A DNA stretch of 15,547 nt from Gammaproteobacteria bacterium (GTDB lineage: Bacteria > Pseudomonadota > Gammaproteobacteria > UBA6429 > Thiohalophilaceae), in the NCBI GenBank assembly GCA_003233255.1, contig QILH01000148.1:1-15547 (forward strand), in the 5' to 3' direction. The notes beneath the pieces were generated by a model. It had not been told where the DNA came from and made no database searches. It worked only from the letters and a program-made list of their open reading frames with translations. A program made the translations under genes and the position numbers. Positions 7,170 to 14,067 of the stretch are shown in pieces (the first letter of the stretch is position 1; the number at the start of each line of letters is the position of its first letter).

Positions 7170-8510
7170 TTAAATCCCGTAAGCCTGACGAACCAGACTA
7201 ATCGGATGTTTGGTTTCGCTGCCGTTATCAAGCGCATTTTCAATATGCCGTCCGGCCATCGCACAATCACTGGTATAATAATCAGGGCTGGTTTCATTAA
7301 TTTTTCGCACGATCGGCTTAACGATTTTCATGGCCACATCATGATATTCTTTTTTCACCGCATAGGTGCCATCATGACCGGAACAACGTTCTATCGCATC
7401 GACTTCGGTTCCTGGAATCAATAACAATACATCTCGCGTTTTCATACCGATATTCTGCACACGCTGATGACAGGCTACTTGATAGGAAACATTACCAAGT
7501 GATTTATTAAAGTCAGTGCGCAGTAACGACTCTTTATGTCGTAACATTAAATATTCAAAGGGATCAAAAGTCGCATTTTTAACTTTTAATACTTGCTCAT
7601 CATCCGGGAACATTAGCGGCAATTCCTGTTTAAACATCAGCACACAGGAAGGAACTGGCGCAATAATGTCATAACCCTGATCGACCAGTTTAGCCAGTTC
7701 CGGTATATTTGCTTCTTTAGCCTTGGCGACTGACTCAAGGTCGCCGAGTTCGAGTTTCGGCATGCCACAGCATTGCTCTTTATCAACCAGGCGAATAGCA
7801 ACATCATTGTGTTCAAGTACAACAGCAAGATCCTGGCCGATTTGTGGCTCATTATAATTGCCATAACAGGTGGCAAAAATGGCAACCTTTCCGGTCGTCA
7901 GTTCCCCGGCCTTAAATTGTGTTTTTACTTCTGTTTTAGTCGCCAGCAGAGATTTACGTAAAGTCTGCGAGTGATACGATGGCAGTTTTGCATGTTCGTG
8001 CACACCCAAAAAAGTCTGCAAGGCCTTGCGAAAGACCGGAAATTTATTGGATGCGTTAACCGTATTGACGATAACCGGAATGCTGGCCAGTTTACCCACC
8101 GTGTCGGTGCTGCTTAATATTTTATTACGCAGACTGGTGCCGTGTTTTTTAAACTGCACGGCTTTTGCTCTTAGCATTAAATGCGGAAAATCGACATTCC
8201 AGTCGTGAGGGGGAACATAGGGACACTTGGTCATATAACACAGATCACACAGGTAACAATGTTCGACCACCTTCCAGTAATCTTTTTTCGCTACCCCGTC
8301 GACTTCAAAGGTGTCAGACTCATCAACCAGATCAAACAAGGTTGGAAAGGCGTTACACAAACTCACACAACGTCGACAGCCGTGACAGATATCATAAACA
8401 CGTTCAAGCTCGGTATACAGATCATCTTCATTATAAAAATTGGAATCTAACCAGTTAACCGGATGCCGGGTGGGTGCTTCAAGGTTACCTTCGCGATAGG
8501 GTTGGCTCAT
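7170..8510 (-). CDS. GlpC/HdrD-like Fe-S oxidoreductase with two CCG domains
   Basis: This 446-residue protein resembles the Fe-S subunits of anaerobic glycerol-3-phosphate dehydrogenase (GlpC), glycolate oxidase (GlcF) and heterodisulfide reductase (HdrD). The N-terminal half carries two 4Fe-4S motifs: Cys42, 45, 48, 52 and Cys85, 88, 91, 96. The C-terminal half has two cysteine-rich CCG domains: Cys215, CCGMP at 247-251, Cys289; then Cys347, CSGHDG at 376-381, Cys416. In the second, the usual Cys-Cys pair is Cys-Ser, so that centre may be altered. No signal peptide or membrane helix is seen. It sits between rubrerythrin and the DUF3501 gene, so it may pass electrons to rubrerythrin; that is inference. 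No flavin subunit gene is nearby. Confidence 0.88.
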   Translation of the reverse strand: MSQPYREGNLEAPTRHPVNWLDSNFYNEDDLYTELERVYDICHGCRRCVSLCNAFPTLFDLVDESDTFEVDGVAKKDYWKVVEHCYLCDLCYMTKCPYVPPHDWNVDFPHLMLRAKAVQFKKHGTSLRNKILSSTDTVGKLASIPVIVNTVNASNKFPVFRKALQTFLGVHEHAKLPSYHSQTLRKSLLATKTEVKTQFKAGELTTGKVAIFATCYGNYNEPQIGQDLAVVLEHNDVAIRLVDKEQCCGMPKLELGDLESVAKAKEANIPELAKLVDQGYDIIAPVPSCVLMFKQELPLMFPDDEQVLKVKNATFDPFEYLMLRHKESLLRTDFNKSLGNVSYQVACHQRVQNIGMKTRDVLLLIPGTEVDAIERCSGHDGTYAVKKEYHDVAMKIVKPIVRKINETSPDYYTSDCAMAGRHIENALDNGSETKHPISLVRQAYGI

Positions 8511-8668
8511 GATCTCGATTCCGATGGGTTATTTACCCGCTTATATTTACGTATTGCGGATAACAAAAAATTCTAAATGTATTGTCGATAACTGTAATCC
8601 TGTTAACCCGGCGTTCTAACTGAAGCCCGGTCTTGAGCAAAACAGAATAAAAAGTTACACCGTTTTAA

Positions 8669-8705
8669 TTCTGGAGACGGCTATGTTTGCATAGCCGTCT
8701 CAGAA
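8669..8705. terminator. strong hairpin between rubrerythrin and the Fe-S gene
   Basis: A 12-bp perfect stem (8674-8685 with 8690-8701) with a four-base loop is extended by four more pairs beyond a single bulged G (8669-8672 with 8702-8705). It begins 18 bases after the rubrerythrin stop. On the minus strand it is followed by CAGAATTAAAACGG rather than a run of T, so it is not a classical intrinsic terminator. It could be a partial terminator or a 3' end stabiliser that lets rubrerythrin be made in excess over the genes behind it. Confidence 0.5.
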
Positions 8706-8723
8706 CTCGACTAGCAAAATTAC

Positions 8724-9146
8724 TTAGTTATCTAGATTATCTAATGCTTTCTGGAAACGATTCGCATGCGAGCGTTCTGCTTTCGCTAACGTTTCAAACC
8801 AGTCGGCAATTTCTTCAAAGCCTTCATCGCGTGCTGATTTTGCCATACCGGGATACATGTCGGTGTATTCATGCGTCTCACCCGCAATAGCGGCTTTTAA
8901 ATTGTCGCCCGTAGCACCAATAGGTAAACCGGTAGCCGGATCACCCGTCTGTTCCAGATATTCCAGATGACCATGGGCATGTCCAGTTTCACCTTCCGCG
9001 GTTGAACGAAATACAGAAGCAACATCGTTATACCCTTCCACGTCCGCTTTTGCTGCGAAATAAAGATAACGGCGATTTGCCTGTGATTCGCCTGAAAAGG
9101 CGTCCTTGAGATTTTGCTCGGTCGTGCTGCCTTTTAAATCGGCCAT
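8724..9146 (-). CDS. rbr: rubrerythrin, short form without rubredoxin domain
   Basis: Rubrerythrins are ferritin-like diiron proteins that reduce hydrogen peroxide in the cytoplasm, mainly in anaerobic or microaerobic conditions. The 140 residues form one four-helix domain with the expected iron ligands: Glu20 in FSGESQANRRY, Glu53 and His56 in AEGETGHAHGH, Glu90 and Glu93 in GETHEY, Glu124 and His127 in KAERSH. The C-terminal rubredoxin domain of classical rubrerythrin is absent, so electrons must come from another protein; the adjacent Fe-S protein is a candidate. The ATG has a strong GGAGGA about ten bases upstream, suggesting high expression. A palindromic operator-like site lies 51-69 bases upstream of the start. 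Confidence 0.95.
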   Translation of the reverse strand: MADLKGSTTEQNLKDAFSGESQANRRYLYFAAKADVEGYNDVASVFRSTAEGETGHAHGHLEYLEQTGDPATGLPIGATGDNLKAAIAGETHEYTDMYPGMAKSARDEGFEEIADWFETLAKAERSHANRFQKALDNLDN

Positions 9147-9196
9147 TGATATTGTCCTCCAAATTATATGTTATCTGCTGAGCAGGAAAATTCCAT

Positions 9197-9215
9197 ATTT
9201 AGACTTAGTCTAAAT
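9197..9215. promoter_or_regulatory. palindromic operator upstream of rubrerythrin
   Basis: The sequence ATTTAGACTTAGTCTAAAT is a perfect 9-1-9 inverted repeat. Its core TTAGACT-N-AGTCTAA has the 7-1-7 layout of boxes bound by Fur-superfamily repressors. It resembles the TTTAGAA-type inverted boxes described for Irr and the AT-rich PerR boxes more than the classical Fur box. Its place ahead of a peroxide-scavenging diiron gene fits a PerR/Irr-like regulator. No regulator gene is in the window, so the binder is unknown. Confidence 0.6.
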
Positions 9216-9251
9216 CGTATTAAGAAAGATAGTCGAGCCTTTCTCTGCTGT

Positions 9252-9266
9252 CAAGACTGATTCTAA
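9252..9266. promoter_or_regulatory. possible second, degenerate copy of the operator
   Basis: CAAGACTGATTCTAA matches the 7-1-7 core of the site at 9197-9215 at 11 of its 14 arm positions. The two centres (9206 and 9259) are 53 bp apart, close to five turns of DNA, so two bound dimers would face the same side. One degenerate copy in AT-rich DNA can arise by chance. Confidence 0.3.
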
Positions 9267-9379
9267 ATCCAGTGCATAATTCTTCAACCTGTTCAATCAG
9301 GCATTGAAGCGCCTCGCCGTTTGGGCTACCTTACCCACCTTTAAAACCAGTCGGAAACCAGAAGCCGTAGGTAGGTATT

Positions 9380-9673
9380 TTGACCACCAATACAAAAAAG
9401 AAAACGGGCAAAAAAAAGGCTACCGCGACAAAAGACGGACTGCCGTTTGAAGCCGCCATGCAGGAACTCGAGGAGCTGGTAAGCCGTATGGAACAAGGCG
9501 ATCACAGCCTTGAGGCCTCGTTGAAAGACTTTGAACGCGGTGTTGAACTGACTCGAATCTGCCAGAAAGCGTTGGCTGAGGCCGAGCAAAAGGTTCAGAT
9601 ACTGAGCAAAAACTTGGGCCAGGATGATGATCTCGAGCATTACGATCCCGAATCAGAAGATCCCGAATTTTGA
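9380..9673 (+). CDS. xseB: exodeoxyribonuclease VII small subunit (XseB)
   Basis: XseB is the small subunit that assembles along XseA to form exonuclease VII, which degrades single-stranded DNA in repair. The core is typical: FEAAMQELEELVSRMEQGDHSLEASLKDFERGVELTRICQ is the two-helix family pattern (residues about 23-62), followed by LAEAEQKV. A lysine-rich extension precedes it and an acidic tail follows, giving 97 residues, slightly longer than the usual 70-80. No ATG lies at the right place; the best start is TTG at 9380 with TAGGT just upstream. The stop overlaps the ispA start. xseA is not in the window. Confidence 0.93.
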   Translation: MTTNTKKKTGKKKATATKDGLPFEAAMQELEELVSRMEQGDHSLEASLKDFERGVELTRICQKALAEAEQKVQILSKNLGQDDDLEHYDPESEDPEF

Positions 9674-10581
9674 GTTGGCAGCAATACAAAACACAATGGC
9701 AGACCCAGGTGGATGCCAGACTTGATAGCTGGTTGCCAAAAGACTCGATCAAACCCGAACAATTACACAAGGCTATGCGCTATGCGGTCTTCAATGGCGG
9801 CAAACGAATCCGCCCCATCCTGGTCTATGCTACTGGCCAGGCCGTGTCCGGTTCCGAAGCCATGCTCGATCACTGCGCCTGCGCCGTCGAGTGTATTCAC
9901 GCCTATTCTCTAATTCACGATGATTTACCGGCCATGGACGATGACGATCTACGCCGCGGCAAACCAACCTGCCACCGGGCCTTTGATGAAGCCACCGCAA
10001 TCCTGGCGGGCGATGCATTGCAGGCACTGGCCTTTCAAATCATGGTGCGCGGCAAAGACGAACGTGTTTTTCCTGCACAACGTCTTGAAATGATTAATAT
10101 TTTATCAATGGCCAGTGGATCCCGCGGTATGGCCGGTGGACAGGCCATCGATCTGGCGGCGGTTGGCCAGCCACTGAATGAGGCCGAGCTTGAAAATATG
10201 CATATTCATAAGACCGGTGCCTTGATCCGCGCCAGTGTTAAAATGGCTGCGCTGTGTGGAGATGGTGGCGATGGTGGCACCGCGGATCTATCCTCAGAAC
10301 AAGTCGAAAAACTCGATCATTATGCCAAATGCATCGGCCTGGCCTTTCAGATTACCGACGATATCCTGGACGAAACCAGCGATACCGATACCCTTGGCAA
10401 ACCACAGGGAGCGGATCGTGCTTTGAACAAACCGACCTACCCCAGCATCATGGGCCTGCAAGCGTCACAGGAACTTGCACAAACTCTAGTGACTGACGCT
10501 ATTAATTCTCTGCAAGCCTTTGATACGCAAGCAGAATCTCTACGCGGAATCGCGCACTTTATACTAGAGCGCACACATTAA
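9670..10581 (+). CDS. ispA: (2E,6E)-farnesyl diphosphate synthase (IspA)
   Basis: IspA condenses isopentenyl diphosphate with dimethylallyl and geranyl diphosphate to give farnesyl diphosphate, precursor of quinone side chains and undecaprenyl phosphate. The sequence has GGKRIRP at 43-49, the first aspartate-rich motif DDLPAMDDDD at 84-93 with the two-residue spacing of bacterial type II FPP synthases, LAGDAL near 112-117, and the second motif FQITDDILD ending at 234. The length of 303 residues is normal. The only start in place is TTG at 9670, overlapping the xseB stop by four bases, so initiation is probably coupled to xseB translation. The next gene, dxs, feeds the same pathway. Confidence 0.96.
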   Translation: MSWQQYKTQWQTQVDARLDSWLPKDSIKPEQLHKAMRYAVFNGGKRIRPILVYATGQAVSGSEAMLDHCACAVECIHAYSLIHDDLPAMDDDDLRRGKPTCHRAFDEATAILAGDALQALAFQIMVRGKDERVFPAQRLEMINILSMASGSRGMAGGQAIDLAAVGQPLNEAELENMHIHKTGALIRASVKMAALCGDGGDGGTADLSSEQVEKLDHYAKCIGLAFQITDDILDETSDTDTLGKPQGADRALNKPTYPSIMGLQASQELAQTLVTDAINSLQAFDTQAESLRGIAHFILERTH

Positions 10582-10664
10582 CTGTTTTTATATTAGAATT
10601 GGATATATCTCTTTGAGATCCGAGTTAAAAGACCTACTATTGAGTAAGAAGCGAACAAAATACA

Positions 10665-12569
10665 ATGACTGAACCCAACACGCCACTGCTCAATTGCATT
10701 GATAATCCTGCTCAGTTGCGAGAATTGCCCAGCGATCAACTCGAACAATTGTCTGAAGAGTTGCGTCAGTATTTAATTCACAGTGTCAGTGACACCGGCG
10801 GACATCTCGCCGCAGGTCTTGGCACCATCGAGCTTACCGTTGCCTTACATTATGTGTTTAACACTCCAGATGATCGCCTGGTCTGGGATGTAGGGCATCA
10901 AACCTATCCACACAAAATTTTAACCGGCCGTCGTGAACGTATGCAAAGCATGCGCAAAAAGGGGGGCCTGTCCGGTTTTCCAAAACGCGACGAAAGTGAA
11001 TACGATACCTTTGGCGTCGGTCACTCTAGTACATCGATCAGTGCGGCGCTCGGCATGGCACTCGCGGTACAACATAAAAATCAGGATACCCAGGTGGTCG
11101 CCATCATCGGTGATGGTGCAATGACCGCGGGCATGGCCTTTGAGGCCCTGAATCATGCTGGTGACCTCGATGCCAATTTACTGGTTGTATTAAATGACAA
11201 TGACATGTCTATCTCTCCCAACGTCGGCGCGCTCTCCAACCATCTGGCAAGAATCCTGTCTGGTAAATTTTATGCCTCGATGCGTGAAGGCAGTCGCAAA
11301 GTTTTGGGGGTGATGCCCTCGGTTTGGGAACTGGCCAAACGTACCGAAGAACACATGAAAGGCATGGTGGTCCCCGGCACCTTGTTTGAAGAACTCGGTT
11401 TTAATTACATCGGTCCGGTTGATGGCCACGACATCAACACATTAGTAAAGACCCTGAAAAACCTGTCGCAACTTAAAGGCCCACGTTTTTTGCATGTCGT
11501 TACTAAAAAAGGCAAAGGCTTTCTGCCTGCTGAAGAAAATCCATGCGTTTATCATGGTGTCGGTAAATTTCACCCTGAATCAGGGAAACTGGAGAAATCG
11601 GTTCCCACCGGGCCCACCTATACCCAGGTCTTTGGCGACTGGTTATGCGATATGGCCGCGCATGATGACAGGTTAATAGCTATTACCCCGGCGATGCGCG
11701 AAGGATCCGGGCTGGTGAAATTTTCCGAACAATATCCGGAACGGTATTATGACGTTGGGATTGCAGAACAACACGCCATTACCATCGCAGCAGGTCTGGC
11801 CTGTGAAAATTTAAAACCGGTCGTTGCCATTTATTCAACGTTTTTACAACGTGCCTACGACCAACTTATACATGATGTCGCAATTCAAAATCTACCCATC
11901 TTGTTTGCAATCGATCGTGCCGGTCTGGTTGGCCCCGATGGCGCTACCCATGCAGGCAGTTTTGACCTGAGTTATTTACGGTGTATACCTAATTTATGCA
12001 TTATGGCTCCGGCCGATGAAAACGAATGCCGACAGATGCTGAGTACAGGCTATTTGCACGATGGCCCCACCGCGGTACGCTATCCCCGTGGACAGGGCTT
12101 AGGTGTAGACGTGAAAAAAGATCTGGAACCCATCCCCATAGGCAAGGGCCAGTTACTTCGTAAAGGTGAATCCATTGCCATTTTATCCTTTGGTAGCTTA
12201 CTCAGTCAGGCGACTCAAAGCGCCGACGTGCTCAATGCCAGTCTCGCTAACATGCGCTTCATCAAGCCGTTGGATAAACAACTTATCTTCGAGCTGGCCA
12301 ACAAACACGATATTCTGGTGACCATCGAAGATAATGCCGTACTCGGCGGTGCGGGCAGCGCCATCAACGAATGCTTATTGAACGCCGGCCATAATACCCC
12401 TGTGCTTAACCTGGGTTTACCGGACAGGTTTCTCTCTCATGGCAGCCGCGATGAGCTTTTGGCTGAGTCAGGACTGAGCGCAGATGGTATAATCCGTCAG
12501 GTGGAAGCTTTTTTGCGCGACAACTCGAACGTCAAACACCCCACACAGACCCCTCTTTTCCGAGTATAA
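10665..12569 (+). CDS. dxs: 1-deoxy-D-xylulose-5-phosphate synthase (Dxs)
   Basis: Dxs joins pyruvate and glyceraldehyde 3-phosphate, using thiamine diphosphate, to make DXP. This is the entry step of the MEP isoprenoid pathway and also a source for thiamine and pyridoxal. Of its 634 residues, the N-terminal domain carries GGHLAAGLG with His47, WDVGHQTYPHK, the cofactor motif GDGAMTAG at 149-156 closing with the NDND at 177-180. The middle domain has YYDVGIAEQH with catalytic Glu368, then DRAGLVGPDGATHAG. The length is close to the E. coli enzyme (620). An 83-base gap separates it from ispA, enough for an internal promoter, though I see no strong one. Confidence 0.97.
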   Translation: MTEPNTPLLNCIDNPAQLRELPSDQLEQLSEELRQYLIHSVSDTGGHLAAGLGTIELTVALHYVFNTPDDRLVWDVGHQTYPHKILTGRRERMQSMRKKGGLSGFPKRDESEYDTFGVGHSSTSISAALGMALAVQHKNQDTQVVAIIGDGAMTAGMAFEALNHAGDLDANLLVVLNDNDMSISPNVGALSNHLARILSGKFYASMREGSRKVLGVMPSVWELAKRTEEHMKGMVVPGTLFEELGFNYIGPVDGHDINTLVKTLKNLSQLKGPRFLHVVTKKGKGFLPAEENPCVYHGVGKFHPESGKLEKSVPTGPTYTQVFGDWLCDMAAHDDRLIAITPAMREGSGLVKFSEQYPERYYDVGIAEQHAITIAAGLACENLKPVVAIYSTFLQRAYDQLIHDVAIQNLPILFAIDRAGLVGPDGATHAGSFDLSYLRCIPNLCIMAPADENECRQMLSTGYLHDGPTAVRYPRGQGLGVDVKKDLEPIPIGKGQLLRKGESIAILSFGSLLSQATQSADVLNASLANMRFIKPLDKQLIFELANKHDILVTIEDNAVLGGAGSAINECLLNAGHNTPVLNLGLPDRFLSHGSRDELLAESGLSADGIIRQVEAFLRDNSNVKHPTQTPLFRV

Positions 12570-12584
12570 TAGTAGGACATTCAG

Positions 12585-12965
12585 ATGGCTGGCCGTTTTC
12601 GGACCAAAATTGTGACAGAATTTGCGGCTGCGCATCTATTGCGTGGCTATCCCGGTATATGCAGTCGCCTGCATGGGCATAACTGGAAGGTCGATGTCGT
12701 GGTCGTCAGCAGTGAGCTGGATGAGATTGGAATGGGTATGGATTTTCGCGATATTAAAGCGGCCACCAATGCACTGATTGGTGCATTAGATCATCGTAAT
12801 CTTAATGATCTACCGCCATTTGATAAAATTAATCCCACGGCTGAAAATATTTCAGCGTATATTTTTAAAGGTTTGAGCAAAGAATTAAATAATGAACGTG
12901 TCCAGATGGATAGTGTAACGATTTGGGAAACTGAACGCGCCTGTGTGACATATTCTGAGGAATAA
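12585..12965 (+). CDS. queD: 6-carboxytetrahydropterin synthase-like protein (QueD/PTPS family)
   Basis: Members of this family bind zinc and act on dihydroneopterin triphosphate; QueD makes 6-carboxytetrahydropterin for queuosine and related deazapurines. The 126 residues show the three zinc histidines, His17 in FAAAHLL and His30/His32 in LHGHNW. The catalytic cysteine lies in CxxxHGH (Cys26), with the LDHRNLND segment near 67-74 and WETERA near the C-terminus. The Cys-containing motif favours QueD over folate-type PTPS-III, but does not exclude a mixed activity. It starts 15 bases after dxs and ends five bases before folE2, whose product is its substrate. No queE or queC is in the window. 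Confidence 0.85.
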   Translation: MAGRFRTKIVTEFAAAHLLRGYPGICSRLHGHNWKVDVVVVSSELDEIGMGMDFRDIKAATNALIGALDHRNLNDLPPFDKINPTAENISAYIFKGLSKELNNERVQMDSVTIWETERACVTYSEE

Positions 12966-12970
12966 ACATT

Positions 12971-13783
12971 ATGACAACGACCAAAGTAAGCAATCTACCC
13001 ATTGAAGATGTTCAAAACCGTGCCGACACGCGTAACATCCCGATCAACAAGGTAGGCATTAAAGATATCCGTCACCCCGTACGCGTGGGCGATCGCTGTG
13101 GTAAAGATCAACATACGATTGCGAACTTTAGTATGTATGTGAACCTCCCACATAATTTTAAAGGCACGCATATGTCACGCTTTGTTGAGATCCTGCATGA
13201 TCACGAGCGTGAGATATCGGTTAAATCTTTTAAGGTTATGTTATCGGAAATGACCCAGCGCCTTGAGGCCGGTTCCGGCCACATTGAAATGAACTTCCCC
13301 TATTTTGTTAGCAAGTCTGCGCCAGTATCCGGGGTTGAAAGTTTATTAGATTATGATGTTACCTTTATCGGCGAGATTCACGACGGTGAGCCAAAAACGA
13401 GCGTTAAGGTCGTAGTGCCCGTCACCAGCCTGTGTCCCTGTTCGAAAAAGATCTCAGATCGTGGCGCGCACAATCAACGCTCACACGTAACCGTTACCGC
13501 ACGTATTGATGAATTTGTCTGGATTGAAGAGTTGATCGATATCGTTGAACAAGAAGCATCGTGTGAACTTTACGGCCTGTTAAAGCGCCCAGATGAAAAA
13601 AATGTAACCGAAAGAGCGTATGACAATCCAAAATTTGTTGAAGACATGGTGCGCGATGTGGCCGCGCGTCTGAACAGTGACGACCGCATTAATTATTATA
13701 TTGTTGAGTCAGAAAATTTTGAATCCATTCACAATCATTCCGCCTATGCCTTGATTGAGAAAGACAAGCGTGAAACAGGATAA
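12971..13783 (+). CDS. folE2: GTP cyclohydrolase I, type IB (FolE2)
   Basis: FolE2 opens the ring of GTP to give 7,8-dihydroneopterin triphosphate, starting both folate and queuosine synthesis. It is unrelated in sequence to ordinary FolE and can use metals other than zinc. The protein (270 residues) has the family's GTHMSRF segment at 65-71, EMNFPYFVSKSAPVSG, and the active-site stretch SLCPCSKKISDRGAHNQRSH at 153-172 with Cys155 and His167. The ATG has GAGGAA upstream, overlapping the queD stop. Where a FolE paralogue exists, folE2 is often under zinc control; I see no Zur-like box here, and the gene seems to depend on the upstream run. Confidence 0.96.
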   Translation: MTTTKVSNLPIEDVQNRADTRNIPINKVGIKDIRHPVRVGDRCGKDQHTIANFSMYVNLPHNFKGTHMSRFVEILHDHEREISVKSFKVMLSEMTQRLEAGSGHIEMNFPYFVSKSAPVSGVESLLDYDVTFIGEIHDGEPKTSVKVVVPVTSLCPCSKKISDRGAHNQRSHVTVTARIDEFVWIEELIDIVEQEASCELYGLLKRPDEKNVTERAYDNPKFVEDMVRDVAARLNSDDRINYYIVESENFESIHNHSAYALIEKDKRETG

Positions 13784-13788
13784 ATCTT

Positions 13789-13803
13789 AACAGCTGTGCT
13801 GTT
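13789..13803 (+). terminator. weak stem-loop after folE2
   Basis: AACAGC-TGT-GCTGTT forms a six-pair stem with a three-base loop five bases after the folE2 stop. It is followed by TCGG rather than a T run, so termination by this hairpin alone is doubtful. Confidence 0.3.
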
Positions 13804-13892
13804 TCGGATAATATTAGAGGCCTTCTGGGTAACCGTTTAGTTTATTTCTTATCTCGAGTTCAGGGGTATCATTTATAATATTTTTATTCTGC

Positions 13893-13991
13893 CATCCTGA
13901 GCGATAGCGAAGGATCCAAATTTTTCGTTTGCTATACAGCCATCCGTATTATATGGCTCATCGTATAAGATCCTTCATTCCATACAGGATG
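13893..13991. repeat. CATCCTG...GAAGGATC palindromic repeat
   Basis: The left end CATCCTGAGCGATAGCGAAGGATC (13893-13916) returns inverted at the right end (13969-13991), where CATCCTG and GAAGGATC are exact and the centre differs. Between them a smaller inverted repeat, AGCCAT with ATGGCT (13938-13943 and 13953-13958), flanked by TATAC and GTATA, makes the whole about 100 bp long and able to fold as a nested hairpin. From memory, CATCCTGAGCGnAGCGAAGGATC is a dispersed intergenic repeat in many bacterial genomes. It sits in the 284-base gap between two convergent genes, in which I see no gene. A 60-codon open frame here is an accident of the repeat. Confidence 0.65.
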
Positions 13992-14067
13992 ATAGATGGA
14001 CAATTTCGGACGGTATTAAGGACTTTCACAATGGAAGATGAGCTATTAAGGTTCATTCGACTTAATT

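Noticed and set aside
8165..8458. Plus-strand frames inside the Fe-S protein gene
   Set aside because: They cover the cysteine-motif region of a clear minus-strand gene and carry no motif of their own.
8569..8578. TTCTAAAT half-site upstream of the Fe-S protein gene, resembling the rubrerythrin operator
   Set aside because: Only 8 of 14 arm positions fit the palindrome and the flank is poly-A, so chance is more likely.
9156..9170. TATAAT just upstream of the rubrerythrin Shine-Dalgarno as its -10 box
   Set aside because: A start from it would begin at the Shine-Dalgarno itself, leaving no usable leader, and no -35 box is spaced correctly.
9341..9770. Minus-strand frames over xseB and the start of ispA
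   Set aside because: They are shadows of two securely identified plus-strand genes.
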